Of a DNA stretch of 64,000 nucleotides, positions 32,416 through 41,125 are shown one piece after another; the stretch's first letter is position 1; each line of letters opens with the position of its first letter. The stretch comes from Pseudomonadales bacterium (GTDB taxonomy: Bacteria; Pseudomonadota; Gammaproteobacteria; Pseudomonadales; Azotimanducaceae). The notes beneath the pieces are model-generated. The model did no database searches and was not told the origin of the DNA. It worked only from the letters and a program-made list of their open reading frames with translations. Both the position numbers and the translations under genes were made by a program. The DNA lies in contig WLWP01000001.1 of NCBI GenBank assembly GCA_012103505.1, positions 3,100,001 through 3,164,000 on the forward strand. The letters run 5' to 3'.

Positions 32416-33516
32416 TTATAGAATTTCGGTCGAATCCAGGGTCAAACCGAAACCAGTGACTCCCTTGTATTCTACTTCTCGACCAGCGATCAACTTGATG
32501 TGAGTGAGGCCTAAGTCGCGAGCAATTTGAGCCCCAACACCCACTTCCAACCACTGGTTGCGGCGCTCATCTTCCTTAGACTGATCTTCGATGGTCTCGT
32601 GCGGGACGCCGACGGTTCCAGTGCGCAGGTAAATCAAAACACCCCCACCAAGGGCTTCAATTTTATGCAGTGCGGCATTCAAAAGGCTTTCGTTGTGCTC
32701 GCTTTGCGGACCAAAAATGTCATCTAACAATTTTTCTCGGTGAATCCGTATTGGCACTGAATCCATTTTCGATGTATCCCCGAACCTTAGCGCGACATGT
32801 TCCGCATCTTCGAACATTGTTCGGTACGCGAATGCTCGCGCTGTGCCTATGGCGGTCTTTATCTCAAACTCATGGGTGCGCTCGACCAGTTGCTCGCGCT
32901 GTTGGCGATAGGCAATCAGATCGGCAATCGTAATAATTTTTAGCTGGTGCTTTTTGGAAAACTCGAGCAGCTGCGGCAATCGTTGTACGGTGCCGTCGTC
33001 ATTAACCAACTCAGCCAGCAACGAAACTGGTGGCAGACCTGCAAGGACCGATAAATCAACACCCGCTTCGGTATGCCCAGACCGTACAAGAGTTCCGCCT
33101 TGACGAGCCACAAGAGGAAATATATGGCCCGGTCGAACAAAGTCTTGCGCCGACACATTACTGTTGGTTAATGCTTGCACTGTGGTCGCGCGCTCTTCCG
33201 CAGAGATACCCGTTGTGAGACCGTGTTTGTAGTCTATCGACACTGTAAACGCTGTGCTCATCGGTGCGTCATTTCGCGCCACCATTGGATCCAAATTTAA
33301 CACCTGAGCTTGGTCTTCAAACAAAGGCGCGCACAAGATCCCGCTCGTGTGACGAATCATGAAAGCGACGGCCTCTGGAGTAGCCTTGCTAGCCGCCATG
33401 ATGAGATCACCTTCATTCTCACGATCATCATCGTCAACAACCACAACCAATTCACCAGCTTGAATCGCGGTTAAGGCGGTATCAATGGAGTCAAACTTGA
33501 CGTCCTCTTCGCTCAT
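32416..33516 (-). CDS. ribBX: 3,4-dihydroxy-2-butanone 4-phosphate synthase with degenerate GCH II domain (RibBX)
   Basis: A 366-aa riboflavin protein. The N-terminal half is a complete RibB domain: VVVVDDDDRENEGDLIMAAS, RHTSGILCAPL, the STAFTVSIDY and TTGISAEERA segments, and RPGHIFPLVARQGG followed by GHTEAGVDL. The C-terminal half is colinear with GTP cyclohydrolase II. However, the zinc cysteines (normally CLTGDxFxxxxCDCG) are replaced in REKLLDDIFGPQSEHNES, and the REGRGIG loop is RTGTVGVPHE, so cyclohydrolase activity is unlikely. This matches the RibBX variant. ATG 33516 (MSEEDVKF) is chosen over an upstream start. Provides the four-carbon unit of riboflavin. Confidence 0.9.
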   Translation of the reverse strand: MSEEDVKFDSIDTALTAIQAGELVVVVDDDDRENEGDLIMAASKATPEAVAFMIRHTSGILCAPLFEDQAQVLNLDPMVARNDAPMSTAFTVSIDYKHGLTTGISAEERATTVQALTNSNVSAQDFVRPGHIFPLVARQGGTLVRSGHTEAGVDLSVLAGLPPVSLLAELVNDDGTVQRLPQLLEFSKKHQLKIITIADLIAYRQQREQLVERTHEFEIKTAIGTARAFAYRTMFEDAEHVALRFGDTSKMDSVPIRIHREKLLDDIFGPQSEHNESLLNAALHKIEALGGGVLIYLRTGTVGVPHETIEDQSKEDERRNQWLEVGVGAQIARDLGLTHIKLIAGREVEYKGVTGFGLTLDSTEIL

Positions 33517-33619
33517 GTGTCTTCTCAAAAAAACGGCGGCGCAGGTTAACACAGAGTGCGCGTGGCATATATATCGATCGCCAGACGAGGTTTATCATCG
33601 CCTTAAAATAGACACGGTG

Positions 33620-33661
33620 AAAAAAAAGACCCACGCCTGACGTATTTCGCTAGGCGTGGGT
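33620..33661 (-). terminator. Rho-independent terminator, minus strand
   Basis: Read on the minus strand, a 10-bp perfect stem ACCCACGCCT/AGGCGTGGGT with a 13-nt loop is followed directly by CTTTTTTTT. This is a textbook intrinsic terminator. On the plus strand the same stem has no T-run. It stands alone upstream of ribBX. Confidence 0.9.
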
Positions 33662-33757
33662 GGACATGGGTCATCCAAGGGATATTAGACAGATTAGGAA
33701 CCGGTGACAGATCCCAATCAGTCTGTCATTAGAGTCGCCATGCCAGAGAAAAAAGTT
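33620..33757 (-). ncRNA. Candidate small RNA or leader ending in a strong terminator
   Basis: The minus-strand terminator at 33620-33661 needs an RNA starting upstream of it, but there is no minus-strand gene between it and the divergent DUF1697 gene. A possible promoter is TTGCAG (33791-33786) with TAGCGA 18 bp later (33767-33762), giving a transcript of about 135 nt. The body has no recognised family motif. Both the start and the existence of the RNA are inferred. Confidence 0.25.
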
Positions 33758-33841
33758 CTTATCGCTAGCGATTTAGACCACGAAACTGCAACATCCAGCA
33801 AAGCATGATGTCGCCCTCTTCACGGAGCTCTCGCCCGATCT

Positions 33842-34366
33842 ATGGACTATCTCGTACTTCTCCGCGGTGTAAACGTTGCTGGCCACAACAAGCTAGCGAT
33901 GGCCGATCTACGTGAGGCGTTGACCCAAGCGGGTCACGGTAACGTTCGCACATACATTCAGAGTGGTAATCTGGCGCTAACGAATAAGCGCCAAACTGAC
34001 ACCCAACTCGCCGCTAATATTAACGCTCTCCTTCAAAACGAGTTCAGTGTTAACTCAGACGTTTGGGTACTTAAAAGAGAAACGCTGCATAAAGTTATTG
34101 CCCAAAACCCATTTCAGGCAGCAACAGCACAGCCCAAGACGCTACATGTGTATTTTCCGAAAACTGAGCCGAAGGAAGAAGCGCTGGCTAAACTAGAAGC
34201 TACTGCGACCAATAACGAAAAGGTGCAGTGGGTTGCTCCCGCTCTCTACCTTCACGCGCCTGGTGGAATCGGCCGCAGTAAAATCGTCAGCCGCATGGAT
34301 AGCTTAGTCGGAACACCGACTACGGGCCGGAATTGGCAAACAATAGAAAAGCTGGCGGCGCTCTAA
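33842..34366 (+). CDS. DUF1697 domain-containing protein
   Basis: A 174-aa cytosolic protein with the DUF1697 pattern: MDYLVLLRGVNVAGHNKLAMADLREAL-type start, NVRTYIQSGNLAL, a middle LQNEFSVNSDVWVLKRETL segment and a C-terminal GIGRSKIVSRMDSLVGTPTTGRNW motif. The length is typical. The biochemical role of this widespread family is not known. It converges with the small membrane protein gene at 34371, with a 4-bp gap. No operon partner. Confidence 0.92.
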   Translation: MDYLVLLRGVNVAGHNKLAMADLREALTQAGHGNVRTYIQSGNLALTNKRQTDTQLAANINALLQNEFSVNSDVWVLKRETLHKVIAQNPFQAATAQPKTLHVYFPKTEPKEEALAKLEATATNNEKVQWVAPALYLHAPGGIGRSKIVSRMDSLVGTPTTGRNWQTIEKLAAL

Positions 34367-34370
34367 GCGA

Positions 34371-34646
34371 CTACTTTTCGTAAAGCGCTCGTTCCAATGA
34401 AGTAACCCGAGTTTCTAACGCGGAATTATCTTGGTTGAGAGACGCTACCTTGGTGGCGAGCAATAGTGCCAAGACAGTGACAACCACTGCTATCAAGCGC
34501 GTGCGATTAAGCCGGGTCTTAGATTGGTAGTAACGCGTTTTGTAGAAGTCATGACCTTTTTTGTGGTATCGCAGACCCTCTTCTCGACGCCGCACGTCAG
34601 CAGAGACCTCCTCTACTACCGGGACCTCTAAACTTGCTTCCCCCAT
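34371..34646 (-). CDS. Small single-TM protein with coiled-coil tail
   Basis: A 91-aa protein. It has a charged N-terminal cytosolic part (VSADVRRREEGLRYHKKGHDF), one transmembrane helix around residues 52-67 (LIAVVVTVLALLLATKV), and a short C-terminal coiled-coil-like segment (NQDNSALETRVTSLERAL). GGGAGCGG upstream of the ATG supports the start. No family recognised. It would place its coiled coil in the periplasm if the positive-inside rule holds. Confidence 0.65.
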   Translation of the reverse strand: MGEASLEVPVVEEVSADVRRREEGLRYHKKGHDFYKTRYYQSKTRLNRTRLIAVVVTVLALLLATKVASLNQDNSALETRVTSLERALYEK

Positions 34647-34840
34647 CTGTCCACCGCTCCCAATTTCGCTAGAAAGTTCTCGATCCCTCGGCCGCTCAAT
34701 CCATTACTCAATCCATTAGTAGAAAGAGCTAGTTGTTGTTATTTTTCGAGGGTTTTCGATCGTGCCTGTAAAGTAACTTAATTACAACAAGGCGTTTAAG
34801 CCCCAATTCCAGTCGGAAAAGGGGCTCAGATCAAGGATTG

Positions 34841-36070
34841 CTAGTCGAATAGCTCGCCACCGCAGGCGCCTGCAGTGGTGCCGTGCTCTTCATACGCCTT
34901 AATCACGTTCGCACCGGTACGCCAGCGATGAACCTCATCTGGACCGTCAACCAATCGTTGCGAGCGAATACCTGTATACCAACGAGCCAACGGGGTGTCA
35001 TGGCTGTAACCGAGCGCCCCGTGTAACTGCAATGCAGTATCCACTACTTGGTGGACCATGTTGGCCAAGAACACCTTCGCGATGCCATTTTCTTGGCGCA
35101 GATCCATGCCGTGTTCCGCCTTATACGCGATGTGCAACAACATCAGCCGTGCTTTGTAGATCTCTGCCGCACAGTCGGCAAGCATCCAACGCACCCCTTG
35201 GCGGTCGGCGAGTCTCTTCCCGAAGGTCGTGCGATTGACGACTTGCTCTGCGGCTAAATCTAATGCGCGTTGAGCCATGGCGACGTTATGCATGCCGTGA
35301 CGCAACCGTCCGTACGCGAGCCGATGTTGGCCCATGTTAAAACCTTGGCCACGTCCGCCTAAAATAGCGTCGCGCGGCACACGAAGATTCTCGATGTTAA
35401 TTTCTGAATGTGAACCGCCGAGCTTCAACCCTAATTCTGTATGCGGTTGCATAGTTTCAATGTTGCGCACAATTTCGTACCCAGGATTGGGTAATTCCAC
35501 AATAAATGTACTGTACTGCTCGTGACGTGGCGCATCGGGATCGGTCTTTGCCATTACTACCGCGATATTGGCCACACTTGCAGAAGAGCTGAACCACTTC
35601 TCGCCATTCAGAACCCACTCATCACCTTCAAGAATTGCGGTGGTTTGCATGCCAGTAGCATCTGCCCCCGCGGCTTTTTCAGTCATGGAATAGCAGATCC
35701 GCTTTTCGCCGTTCAGCAGTGGCTTCAGATACCGCTCTCGTTGATCGTCCGTGCCATGCTCTAGCAGTGTCAGCATAGTTGCGTCATCGGGACCCTGTGT
35801 ATTCATCGACAAGGCACCTAGAAAGCTTTCGCCGAGCTCCATCTGTACGAGCGCATTCGCGAGCGGACCCAAGCCCATACCGCCATGCTCTTCTGGTACG
35901 AACGGGCACCATAGACCTTCAGCGCGTGCCTTGGCCCGCAAACCGGCAAGAACTTCATCGAAGTTATCCGCTGTGCACACTTCTTCTGCCGGGTGACACT
36001 CGCTGCGAACGAAATCGCGTACCTTGTTGCGAACCGCTTTTGCGTCTTCCGGGATGGTGAAATCGATCAT
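34841..36070 (-). CDS. Acyl-CoA dehydrogenase (ACAD10/11-like)
   Basis: A 409-aa acyl-CoA dehydrogenase. Features are the N-terminal KAVRNKVRDFVRSECHP helix, MTEKAAGADATGMQT and WVLNGEKWFSSSA in the beta domain, and a C-terminal domain with QLHGALGYSHDTPLARWY. The final loop reads RLVDGPDEVHRW, so the position held by Glu in MCAD-type enzymes is Asp, as in ACAD10/11-like enzymes that use another base. AAGAGGGGAC precedes the ATG. It appears monocistronic. Substrate unknown; the ACAD10/11 group handles long-chain or 4-hydroxy acyl-CoAs. Confidence 0.93.
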   Translation of the reverse strand: MIDFTIPEDAKAVRNKVRDFVRSECHPAEEVCTADNFDEVLAGLRAKARAEGLWCPFVPEEHGGMGLGPLANALVQMELGESFLGALSMNTQGPDDATMLTLLEHGTDDQRERYLKPLLNGEKRICYSMTEKAAGADATGMQTTAILEGDEWVLNGEKWFSSSASVANIAVVMAKTDPDAPRHEQYSTFIVELPNPGYEIVRNIETMQPHTELGLKLGGSHSEINIENLRVPRDAILGGRGQGFNMGQHRLAYGRLRHGMHNVAMAQRALDLAAEQVVNRTTFGKRLADRQGVRWMLADCAAEIYKARLMLLHIAYKAEHGMDLRQENGIAKVFLANMVHQVVDTALQLHGALGYSHDTPLARWYTGIRSQRLVDGPDEVHRWRTGANVIKAYEEHGTTAGACGGELFD

Positions 36071-36248
36071 GAGTCCCCTCTTTGCTTTTCTGTTTGACGG
36101 GCGATCATAGCGCGTTCGGGGCGAGCGATATAGAAACCGAAAAAGAAAGGTTGCTAGGCAGCCAGATCAGAAGTCGACCCTCTGGAAACCAGCGAAAATT
36201 CATGTACGATGCCAATCCCCAGACGGCACGTTTGTCGGCACTGGTCAC

Positions 36249-36325
36249 GCACCCGTAGTTCAACTGGATAGAATATCTGGCTTCGAACCAGAGGGTTGCA
36301 GGTTCGAGTCCTGCCGGGTGCGCCA
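36249..36325 (+). tRNA. tRNA-Arg (anticodon TCG)
   Basis: A 77-nt tRNA with acceptor GCACCCG/CGGGTGC, discriminator G and encoded CCA. The anticodon stem is TCTGG/CCAGA with loop CTTCGAA, giving anticodon TCG for Arg CGA codons. The T-arm is GCAGG-TTCGAGT-CCTGC. All arms pair well. It stands alone between two minus-strand genes, so it has its own promoter in the preceding 170 bp, where I see no strong consensus. Confidence 0.95.
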
Positions 36326-36335
36326 GCTCTTTAGC

Positions 36336-36363
36336 GAGTTTCCACTGCTTGCAGAAACTCTTT
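36336..36363 (+). terminator. Hairpin after tRNA-Arg
   Basis: GAGTTTC and GAAACTC form a 7-bp stem with an 11-nt loop, followed by TTTC, starting 11 nt after the tRNA CCA end. It is a plausible weak intrinsic terminator for the tRNA transcript. Confidence 0.5.
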
Positions 36364-36387
36364 CAAACTACGCGCACCAGCTCTCGT

Positions 36388-38079
36388 TTAGGACCGTAGC
36401 AACCTGCCAGGGGTAGCGCCGCTATGGTCATTGTTTGAAAGCAAAATCTCGCCATTGACGACGGTATTCAGAATGCCGTCCGCTGTCTGTTTAAGCCGCG
36501 TCGCACCAGAAGGTAGATCGTGGACAACCTCTGGGAGTCGAGCGCCAACATTGTCAGCATCGAAAACCACAACATCTGCTGCCATACCTTCCCGCAACAG
36601 ACCCCGATCGTGTAAGCCCCACAGGGTCGCTGTATTGTATGTAATCTGCCGAACCGCTTCTTCTAACGTCAACGCTTCCTTCTCACGCACCCAGTAGCTC
36701 AATAGGTGTGTTTGCAGGGAGCTATCCATGATTTGCGATACGTGGGCGCCGGAATCGGAAAAAGTCACAACTGAACGCGGATGCTTAATCATCTCTAGCA
36801 CGTGGTCCTGATTTTCGTTAGCGATTGGCGTTCGAAAGTACATTTTGAGATCTTTCTCGAGGGCCATGTCGATCATCAGATCAACGGGGTCCATACCCCT
36901 TTGTGCCGCAATTTCTGCCATGGATGGCTTGTCGTAAACCATGTCGTCCATGGGATAAACCAAGTCCCAGTTTGGTGGACGCAACTCTGCACCAACAATT
37001 CGTGGGCCGTTGTACTTCTGATTCGCGATCTCAACTAACTTTCTGCGTATCTCTGGGTCGCGTAACTTCGCTGCTTGTTCAGCTAATGGCAACGCGCGTA
37101 TGTCGCTCCACATCTCCCACTTGTCGTAGGGCAAGTTACTTTCGAAAGAGAGGATATTGTTCAGGCCTCGGCTATGCACCTGGGCGAACATCCGCCCACC
37201 GGCTGCGGCCGTTTCATCCAACAAGTCAAAATAGGGGCGCCATAGATCAGGCGCCGCTTTGACACTAAACATACCCCAAGTCTGAGTTACGCCTGACTCG
37301 ACCGCCAGGTCTCGCAAGCGCTCGTGGTACTCGCGAATTCGTTCTGGATCTCTTCCTGGCGCTTCGCCCGCGATCTCAAACACACCTTTGCCGGTTTCGC
37401 CGACTGCGTTGACGATCGCTCTGACTTCATCCCAATGGGCCAAACGGCTTGCGACTGGTCGGTCATCTGCGGTCGTGTGATTAAACGTGCGAGAGGTCGA
37501 AAAGCCAATTGCGCCTGCTGCCATGGCCTCTTTGACCAGATGCTGCATTTGCTTTATCTCATCTTCACTGGCCGCCTCTTCAAAGGCGCGCTCACCCATT
37601 GTGTACGTTCTTAGAGGTGAGTGACCGATGTAACCTGCGTAATTAATTCCTTTCGGTAATGCGTCGATTGTGTCGAGGAATTCCGGAAAGCTTTCCCAGG
37701 TCCATTCGATACCCTCAAGCATCGCATCTCGAGAGAGATCCTCAGCGCGCTCGAGATTGCGAAAGACGAGGTCAGCATCTTCCTGTTTGCAAGGTGCGAG
37801 CGTGAATCCACAGTTTCCCATCACCACGCTGGTTACCCCGTGATAACACGAAGAGGAACCAATTGGATCCCAAAATATCTGCGCATCCATGTGCGTGTGT
37901 CCATCCACAAACCCAGGCGAGACGATATGCCCCTCAGCATCGATGTTCTGCTTGCCCTTCTCATTGACGCGACCGATCTTTGCAATTTTGCCGTCAAGCA
38001 CCGCCACATCTGCGCGGTAGCGCGCACCGCCCGATCCATCAATCACCGTACCGTTTTTAATAACTAAGTCATAAGCCAT
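36388..38079 (-). CDS. N-acyl-D-amino-acid deacylase family amidohydrolase
   Basis: A 563-aa metal-dependent amidohydrolase of the D-aminoacylase/dihydroorotase group. MAYDLVIKNGTVIDGSGG opens the small beta domain. VSPGFVDGHTHMDAQ holds the first metal site (HxH). SVVMGNCGFTLAP follows with the Cys typical of D-aminoacylases. GAIGFSTSR, a VHSRG strand and VTFSDSGAHVSQ (metal Asp) lie in the barrel. The C-terminal LREGMAADVVVFDADNV completes it. TTAAGGAGAG precedes the ATG. It probably hydrolyses N-acyl amino acids or related amides; exact substrate unknown. Confidence 0.92.
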   Translation of the reverse strand: MAYDLVIKNGTVIDGSGGARYRADVAVLDGKIAKIGRVNEKGKQNIDAEGHIVSPGFVDGHTHMDAQIFWDPIGSSSCYHGVTSVVMGNCGFTLAPCKQEDADLVFRNLERAEDLSRDAMLEGIEWTWESFPEFLDTIDALPKGINYAGYIGHSPLRTYTMGERAFEEAASEDEIKQMQHLVKEAMAAGAIGFSTSRTFNHTTADDRPVASRLAHWDEVRAIVNAVGETGKGVFEIAGEAPGRDPERIREYHERLRDLAVESGVTQTWGMFSVKAAPDLWRPYFDLLDETAAAGGRMFAQVHSRGLNNILSFESNLPYDKWEMWSDIRALPLAEQAAKLRDPEIRRKLVEIANQKYNGPRIVGAELRPPNWDLVYPMDDMVYDKPSMAEIAAQRGMDPVDLMIDMALEKDLKMYFRTPIANENQDHVLEMIKHPRSVVTFSDSGAHVSQIMDSSLQTHLLSYWVREKEALTLEEAVRQITYNTATLWGLHDRGLLREGMAADVVVFDADNVGARLPEVVHDLPSGATRLKQTADGILNTVVNGEILLSNNDHSGATPGRLLRS

Positions 38080-38148
38080 GATGCTCTCCTTAATTCCCTA
38101 AACCCTATCGTCATATACTAGCACCGTTGTTAGCACCGTTCAGCGCTC

Positions 38149-38976
38149 ATGATACGATGCGCGGTTTACCCCTCAGTCAAAAACGTGCGCGAAGAACCAG
38201 CCCTAAATTACGTTGTTCATCCCGGCCAAGGACCCTACCTCGGTCTTCTACACGGCTTCCTGTCTTCGGGACGTCAATGGCTGCTAAATCTTGAAGCTTT
38301 GGCGGAGGTTTGTACGCCGGTAACGATCGATATGTGGGGGCACGGCGATTCACCCGCGCCCGCTGATTTGGACCTATACCGGCCCCAAGCTTATGTAGAT
38401 CAGCTAGAACGCATACGCCAAAACTTAAAAGCCGAGCAGTGGTTTCTGTGTGGCTATTCCTTGGGCGCTGGCATCACGATACGGTACACCCACCAGTATC
38501 CTGAGCGTGTCATTGCGCACGGCCTCACCAACTCAAACTCCGCCTTTGCTAATGAAGCGCTCGTAAGTGAGTGGCAAGCAAGCTCAGATGCAAGCGCTAA
38601 GAGCATCCGCGCGGGTGGCTTACCCGCTATTGAACGCATCGCGGTGCATCCGCGCCACGCTCGACGCCTGCCACAACCGGTCTATGACGCTCTTTTGCAA
38701 GATAGTAAAAAACTATCACCGGACGCTGTCGCCAATACACTTCTGCGGACCAACGTCGATGTATCGACTCGGGACATTGCACCGACCAACCCCCGCCCCG
38801 CACTGCTCGCGTTTGGTCGACACGAAAAACGGTTTAGCAAGGCTAAGGATTGGGCGCTAGCAAACATGGCAGACCTCAAAGTCATTGAGCTGGACGCTGG
38901 GCACGCGGTGAATATGGAAGACGCCGAAGGATTCAACTCAGCATGGATCGCTTTTATACGAGAGCATACGAGCTAA
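38149..38976 (+). CDS. Alpha/beta hydrolase
   Basis: A 275-aa alpha/beta-hydrolase. LHGFLSSGRQW is the oxyanion-hole strand-loop, FLCGYSLGAGITIRY has the nucleophile elbow (G-Y-S-L-G), LLAFGRHEKRF carries the likely acid region, and VIELDAGHAVNMED the catalytic His. It resembles MenH-like/esterase members, with no signal peptide. It begins a plus-strand group with an acyltransferase 3 bp downstream, so a role in acyl-chain or ester turnover is plausible but inferred. Confidence 0.9.
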   Translation: MIRCAVYPSVKNVREEPALNYVVHPGQGPYLGLLHGFLSSGRQWLLNLEALAEVCTPVTIDMWGHGDSPAPADLDLYRPQAYVDQLERIRQNLKAEQWFLCGYSLGAGITIRYTHQYPERVIAHGLTNSNSAFANEALVSEWQASSDASAKSIRAGGLPAIERIAVHPRHARRLPQPVYDALLQDSKKLSPDAVANTLLRTNVDVSTRDIAPTNPRPALLAFGRHEKRFSKAKDWALANMADLKVIELDAGHAVNMEDAEGFNSAWIAFIREHTS

Positions 38977-38979
38977 CTT

Positions 38980-39807
38980 TTGGTTCACATAGTAGACACC
39001 CTCATAGAAGAGCGTGCAGAAAGGCTGCGCAATCATCCACGTGTCTGGCAATGGGTCCAACGCAACCTCTATCCAATCCTAGGCTATGACGAAGCGGTTT
39101 CCCTCATAGATTTTGTACAGAATCTCAGCGGTTTTGAGGTGTTCGAACACATCAGCCAGACGCTTAACATGAGGGTGACCGTTGATGGTGGGGACAACAT
39201 TCCGAAAACGGGGCGTGCCGTGATTATGCCCAATCATCCTGCCGGAATCGCAGATGGCATCGCGGTCTTTGACGCACTCAAGGAAGTTCGACCTGACGTT
39301 GCATTCTTTGCAAATCGAGACGCAGTGCGATGTCACGAGCGGATGAATGAGATTCTCATTCCGATTGAATGGATGGAACAGCGGCGTAGTCATGCAAAAA
39401 CCAAGGAGACCGTGCGCAACATGGTCCAGGCGTTCAGAGATGAGCGTCTGGTCGTCATCTTCGCCTCCGGTCGCTTGGCGCGACCAACGCCAATCGGTCT
39501 GATCGAACGGCCATGGCTTGCTTCAGGCGTGGGGCTAGCGCAGAAGTACAAATGCCCGATCGTACCAATGCACGTAACCGGCCATAACAGCGCCTTGTAC
39601 TATTTATTGTGGTTTTTGAACACCGAACTGAAAGATATGACGTTGTTTCGAGAACTGCTGAACAAGACCAATCAAAAGTACCACATCCGTATTGGCGAAC
39701 CGGTTTTGTCCAACGAGCACCCGGAAACCCTAACGCCTGCATTAAGGGAGTTTGTCACCAAAGAGTTAAAATACGGGCACACGGCGTTCCAAGCCATAGA
39801 TAACTGA
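38980..39807 (+). CDS. PlsC-type glycerophospholipid acyltransferase
   Basis: A 275-aa protein with the LPLAT acyltransferase core. VIMPNHPAGIADGIA supplies the NH-x4-D catalytic motif, LIPIEWMEQRRSHAK follows, VVIFASGRLARPT corresponds to the family FPEGTRS-like block, and CPIVPMHVTGHNSALYY to the last motif. There is no obvious TM helix, but the surface is amphipathic. The start is taken as TTG 38980 since no ATG or GTG gives the complete N-terminus, and no Shine-Dalgarno is visible, so the start is uncertain. Cotranscribed with the upstream hydrolase. Confidence 0.85.
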   Translation: MVHIVDTLIEERAERLRNHPRVWQWVQRNLYPILGYDEAVSLIDFVQNLSGFEVFEHISQTLNMRVTVDGGDNIPKTGRAVIMPNHPAGIADGIAVFDALKEVRPDVAFFANRDAVRCHERMNEILIPIEWMEQRRSHAKTKETVRNMVQAFRDERLVVIFASGRLARPTPIGLIERPWLASGVGLAQKYKCPIVPMHVTGHNSALYYLLWFLNTELKDMTLFRELLNKTNQKYHIRIGEPVLSNEHPETLTPALREFVTKELKYGHTAFQAIDN

Positions 39808-39815
39808 GGTCCGAG

Positions 39816-40355
39816 ATGTCGAACGAAGTGCACAGCCAGGGTATACATCACGCCGCCTATCGCTGCATTGATGCAAAAGAAACCGTTGAGTTTTATCGCG
39901 ATCTCCTCGGTATGGAATTTACAGTCGCTTTTGCCGAGAACGAAGTACCCTCGACAGGCGAACCAGATCCTTACATGCATGTCTTCTTAGATGCAGGGGG
40001 TGGCAATGTCATTGCCTTCTTTGAGCTACCTAACTCACCACAAATGGGGCGTGACGAAAACACCCCCGAGTGGGTCCAACATATGGCGTTCAAACTCGAT
40101 TCACTGGCCGATCAGAAATTGATGCGCGCCCGTCTCGAAGCCGCCGGGGTCGATGTACTGGGACCAGTGAACCACGGGATATTCGATTCTATTTACTTCT
40201 TCGATCCTAACGGCCACCGCTTAGAATTCGCAGTAGATAAGGGAACCCCCGAGCAGCTAGAAGGTCTGAAAGTGATCGCTGAGGAGATGCTCGAAGAATG
40301 GTCGACAACAAAGAAGGCACCCAGACAGGCCGCGTGGCTACACGACTTGACCTGA
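39816..40355 (+). CDS. VOC-family (glyoxalase/dioxygenase superfamily) protein
   Basis: A 179-aa vicinal-oxygen-chelate protein. GIHHAAYRCIDAKETVEFYRDLLG is the first beta-alpha unit with a metal His, WVQHMAFKLDS the second, IFDSIYFFDPNGHRLEFAVD the last with the metal Glu. Both metal His/Glu positions are intact, so it is likely a metalloenzyme. Strong GAGGTCCGAG precedes the ATG. It follows the acyltransferase by 8 bp. Substrate unknown: glyoxalase, epimerase and extradiol dioxygenase activities all occur in this superfamily. Confidence 0.9.
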   Translation: MSNEVHSQGIHHAAYRCIDAKETVEFYRDLLGMEFTVAFAENEVPSTGEPDPYMHVFLDAGGGNVIAFFELPNSPQMGRDENTPEWVQHMAFKLDSLADQKLMRARLEAAGVDVLGPVNHGIFDSIYFFDPNGHRLEFAVDKGTPEQLEGLKVIAEEMLEEWSTTKKAPRQAAWLHDLT

Positions 40356-40409
40356 AATCATGCTGCAGCTGGTTGCCGATTCCAATGATAGACCGTTTCC
40401 GCATCTAAC

Positions 40410-41012
40410 ATGAGTAAGCGTAGGACCTCCAAGTTTATCCAGCTGGTCGACGAGATTAGAGCCTGCACAGTTTGCGCTGCGCATTTGCCGTTAGGCCCAA
40501 GACCGGTGATACAAGTACATCCCTCCGCCCAGATTCTTATTGTTGGTCAAGCACCAGGCACCGCTGTCCACAAATCCGGTATTCCATTTGATGACCCCAG
40601 CGGAGATCGCCTCCGGTCATGGCTCGGCATCGACAAAGCCACTTTCTATGACAAACAAAAACTTGCCATCGTACCGATGGGTTTTTGTTATCCAGGTAAG
40701 GGCAAGAGTGGCGATCTGCCACCGCGTCCTGAGTGCGCTGACCTTTGGCGGGATCGGCTCCTAGCAGAACTCCCGAACATACAGCTCACGGTAGTCATCG
40801 GTCGCTACGCGCTCGACTGGCACCTCGCGCCTGACAAAAAAAGTACGCTGACGGACATCGTGCAAAGTTGGGAAAATTGGTGGCCGCGACTTATCCCGCT
40901 ACCGCATCCAAGCCCTCGCAATCGCTTATGGTTAAAGAAAAACCCTTGGCTTGAGGTAGAAGTCGTGCCTCAGCTCCAGCAGCGGGTGCAAAAGATCCTA
41001 GCGGGAGACTGA
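40410..41012 (+). CDS. Uracil-DNA glycosylase superfamily protein (COG1573-like)
   Basis: A 200-aa protein of the UDG fold. IRACTVCAAHLPLGPRP opens it, ILIVGQAPGTAVHKSGIPFDDPSGDRL is motif A, and LPHPSPRNRLWLKKNPW is the C-terminal catalytic-loop motif (HPS-P-RN). Four cysteines with spacing C-x2-C ... C-x15-C (CTVC and the C of FCYPGKG to PPRPEC) could hold a [4Fe-4S] cluster as in family 4/5 UDGs. Many members of this subgroup have no proven glycosylase activity. Monocistronic by spacing; no LexA-like site upstream. Confidence 0.85.
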   Translation: MSKRRTSKFIQLVDEIRACTVCAAHLPLGPRPVIQVHPSAQILIVGQAPGTAVHKSGIPFDDPSGDRLRSWLGIDKATFYDKQKLAIVPMGFCYPGKGKSGDLPPRPECADLWRDRLLAELPNIQLTVVIGRYALDWHLAPDKKSTLTDIVQSWENWWPRLIPLPHPSPRNRLWLKKNPWLEVEVVPQLQQRVQKILAGD

Positions 41013-41125
41013 TTGTCACATTTGGCCCCTGCTAACTGACCGATTCAAGCAATCGTATCAACGGGGTGGCTTGCTGAGTCCATTCCATCGTAGACTCAAG
41101 CGACGCTGTAATCGGGAGTCTTATT

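Larger units (their letters stand above)
33517..33841. other. 325-bp intergenic region upstream of ribBX
   Basis: The region separates divergent ribBX (minus) and the DUF1697 gene (plus). It contains an unusually strong minus-strand terminator (33620-33661), described separately, about 100 bp upstream of ribBX. I searched both strands by eye for the conserved FMN-riboswitch (RFN) segments and did not find them. No open reading frame with a ribosome-binding site is apparent. Confidence 0.6.

Noticed and set aside
33517..33841. FMN riboswitch upstream of ribBX
   Set aside because: The conserved RFN segments were looked for on the minus strand and not found; only the terminator is convincing.
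36249..36400. Integrative element attachment site at tRNA-Arg
   Set aside because: A partial match to the tRNA end (GCGCACCAGCTCT near 36371) is short and imperfect, and no integrase gene follows.
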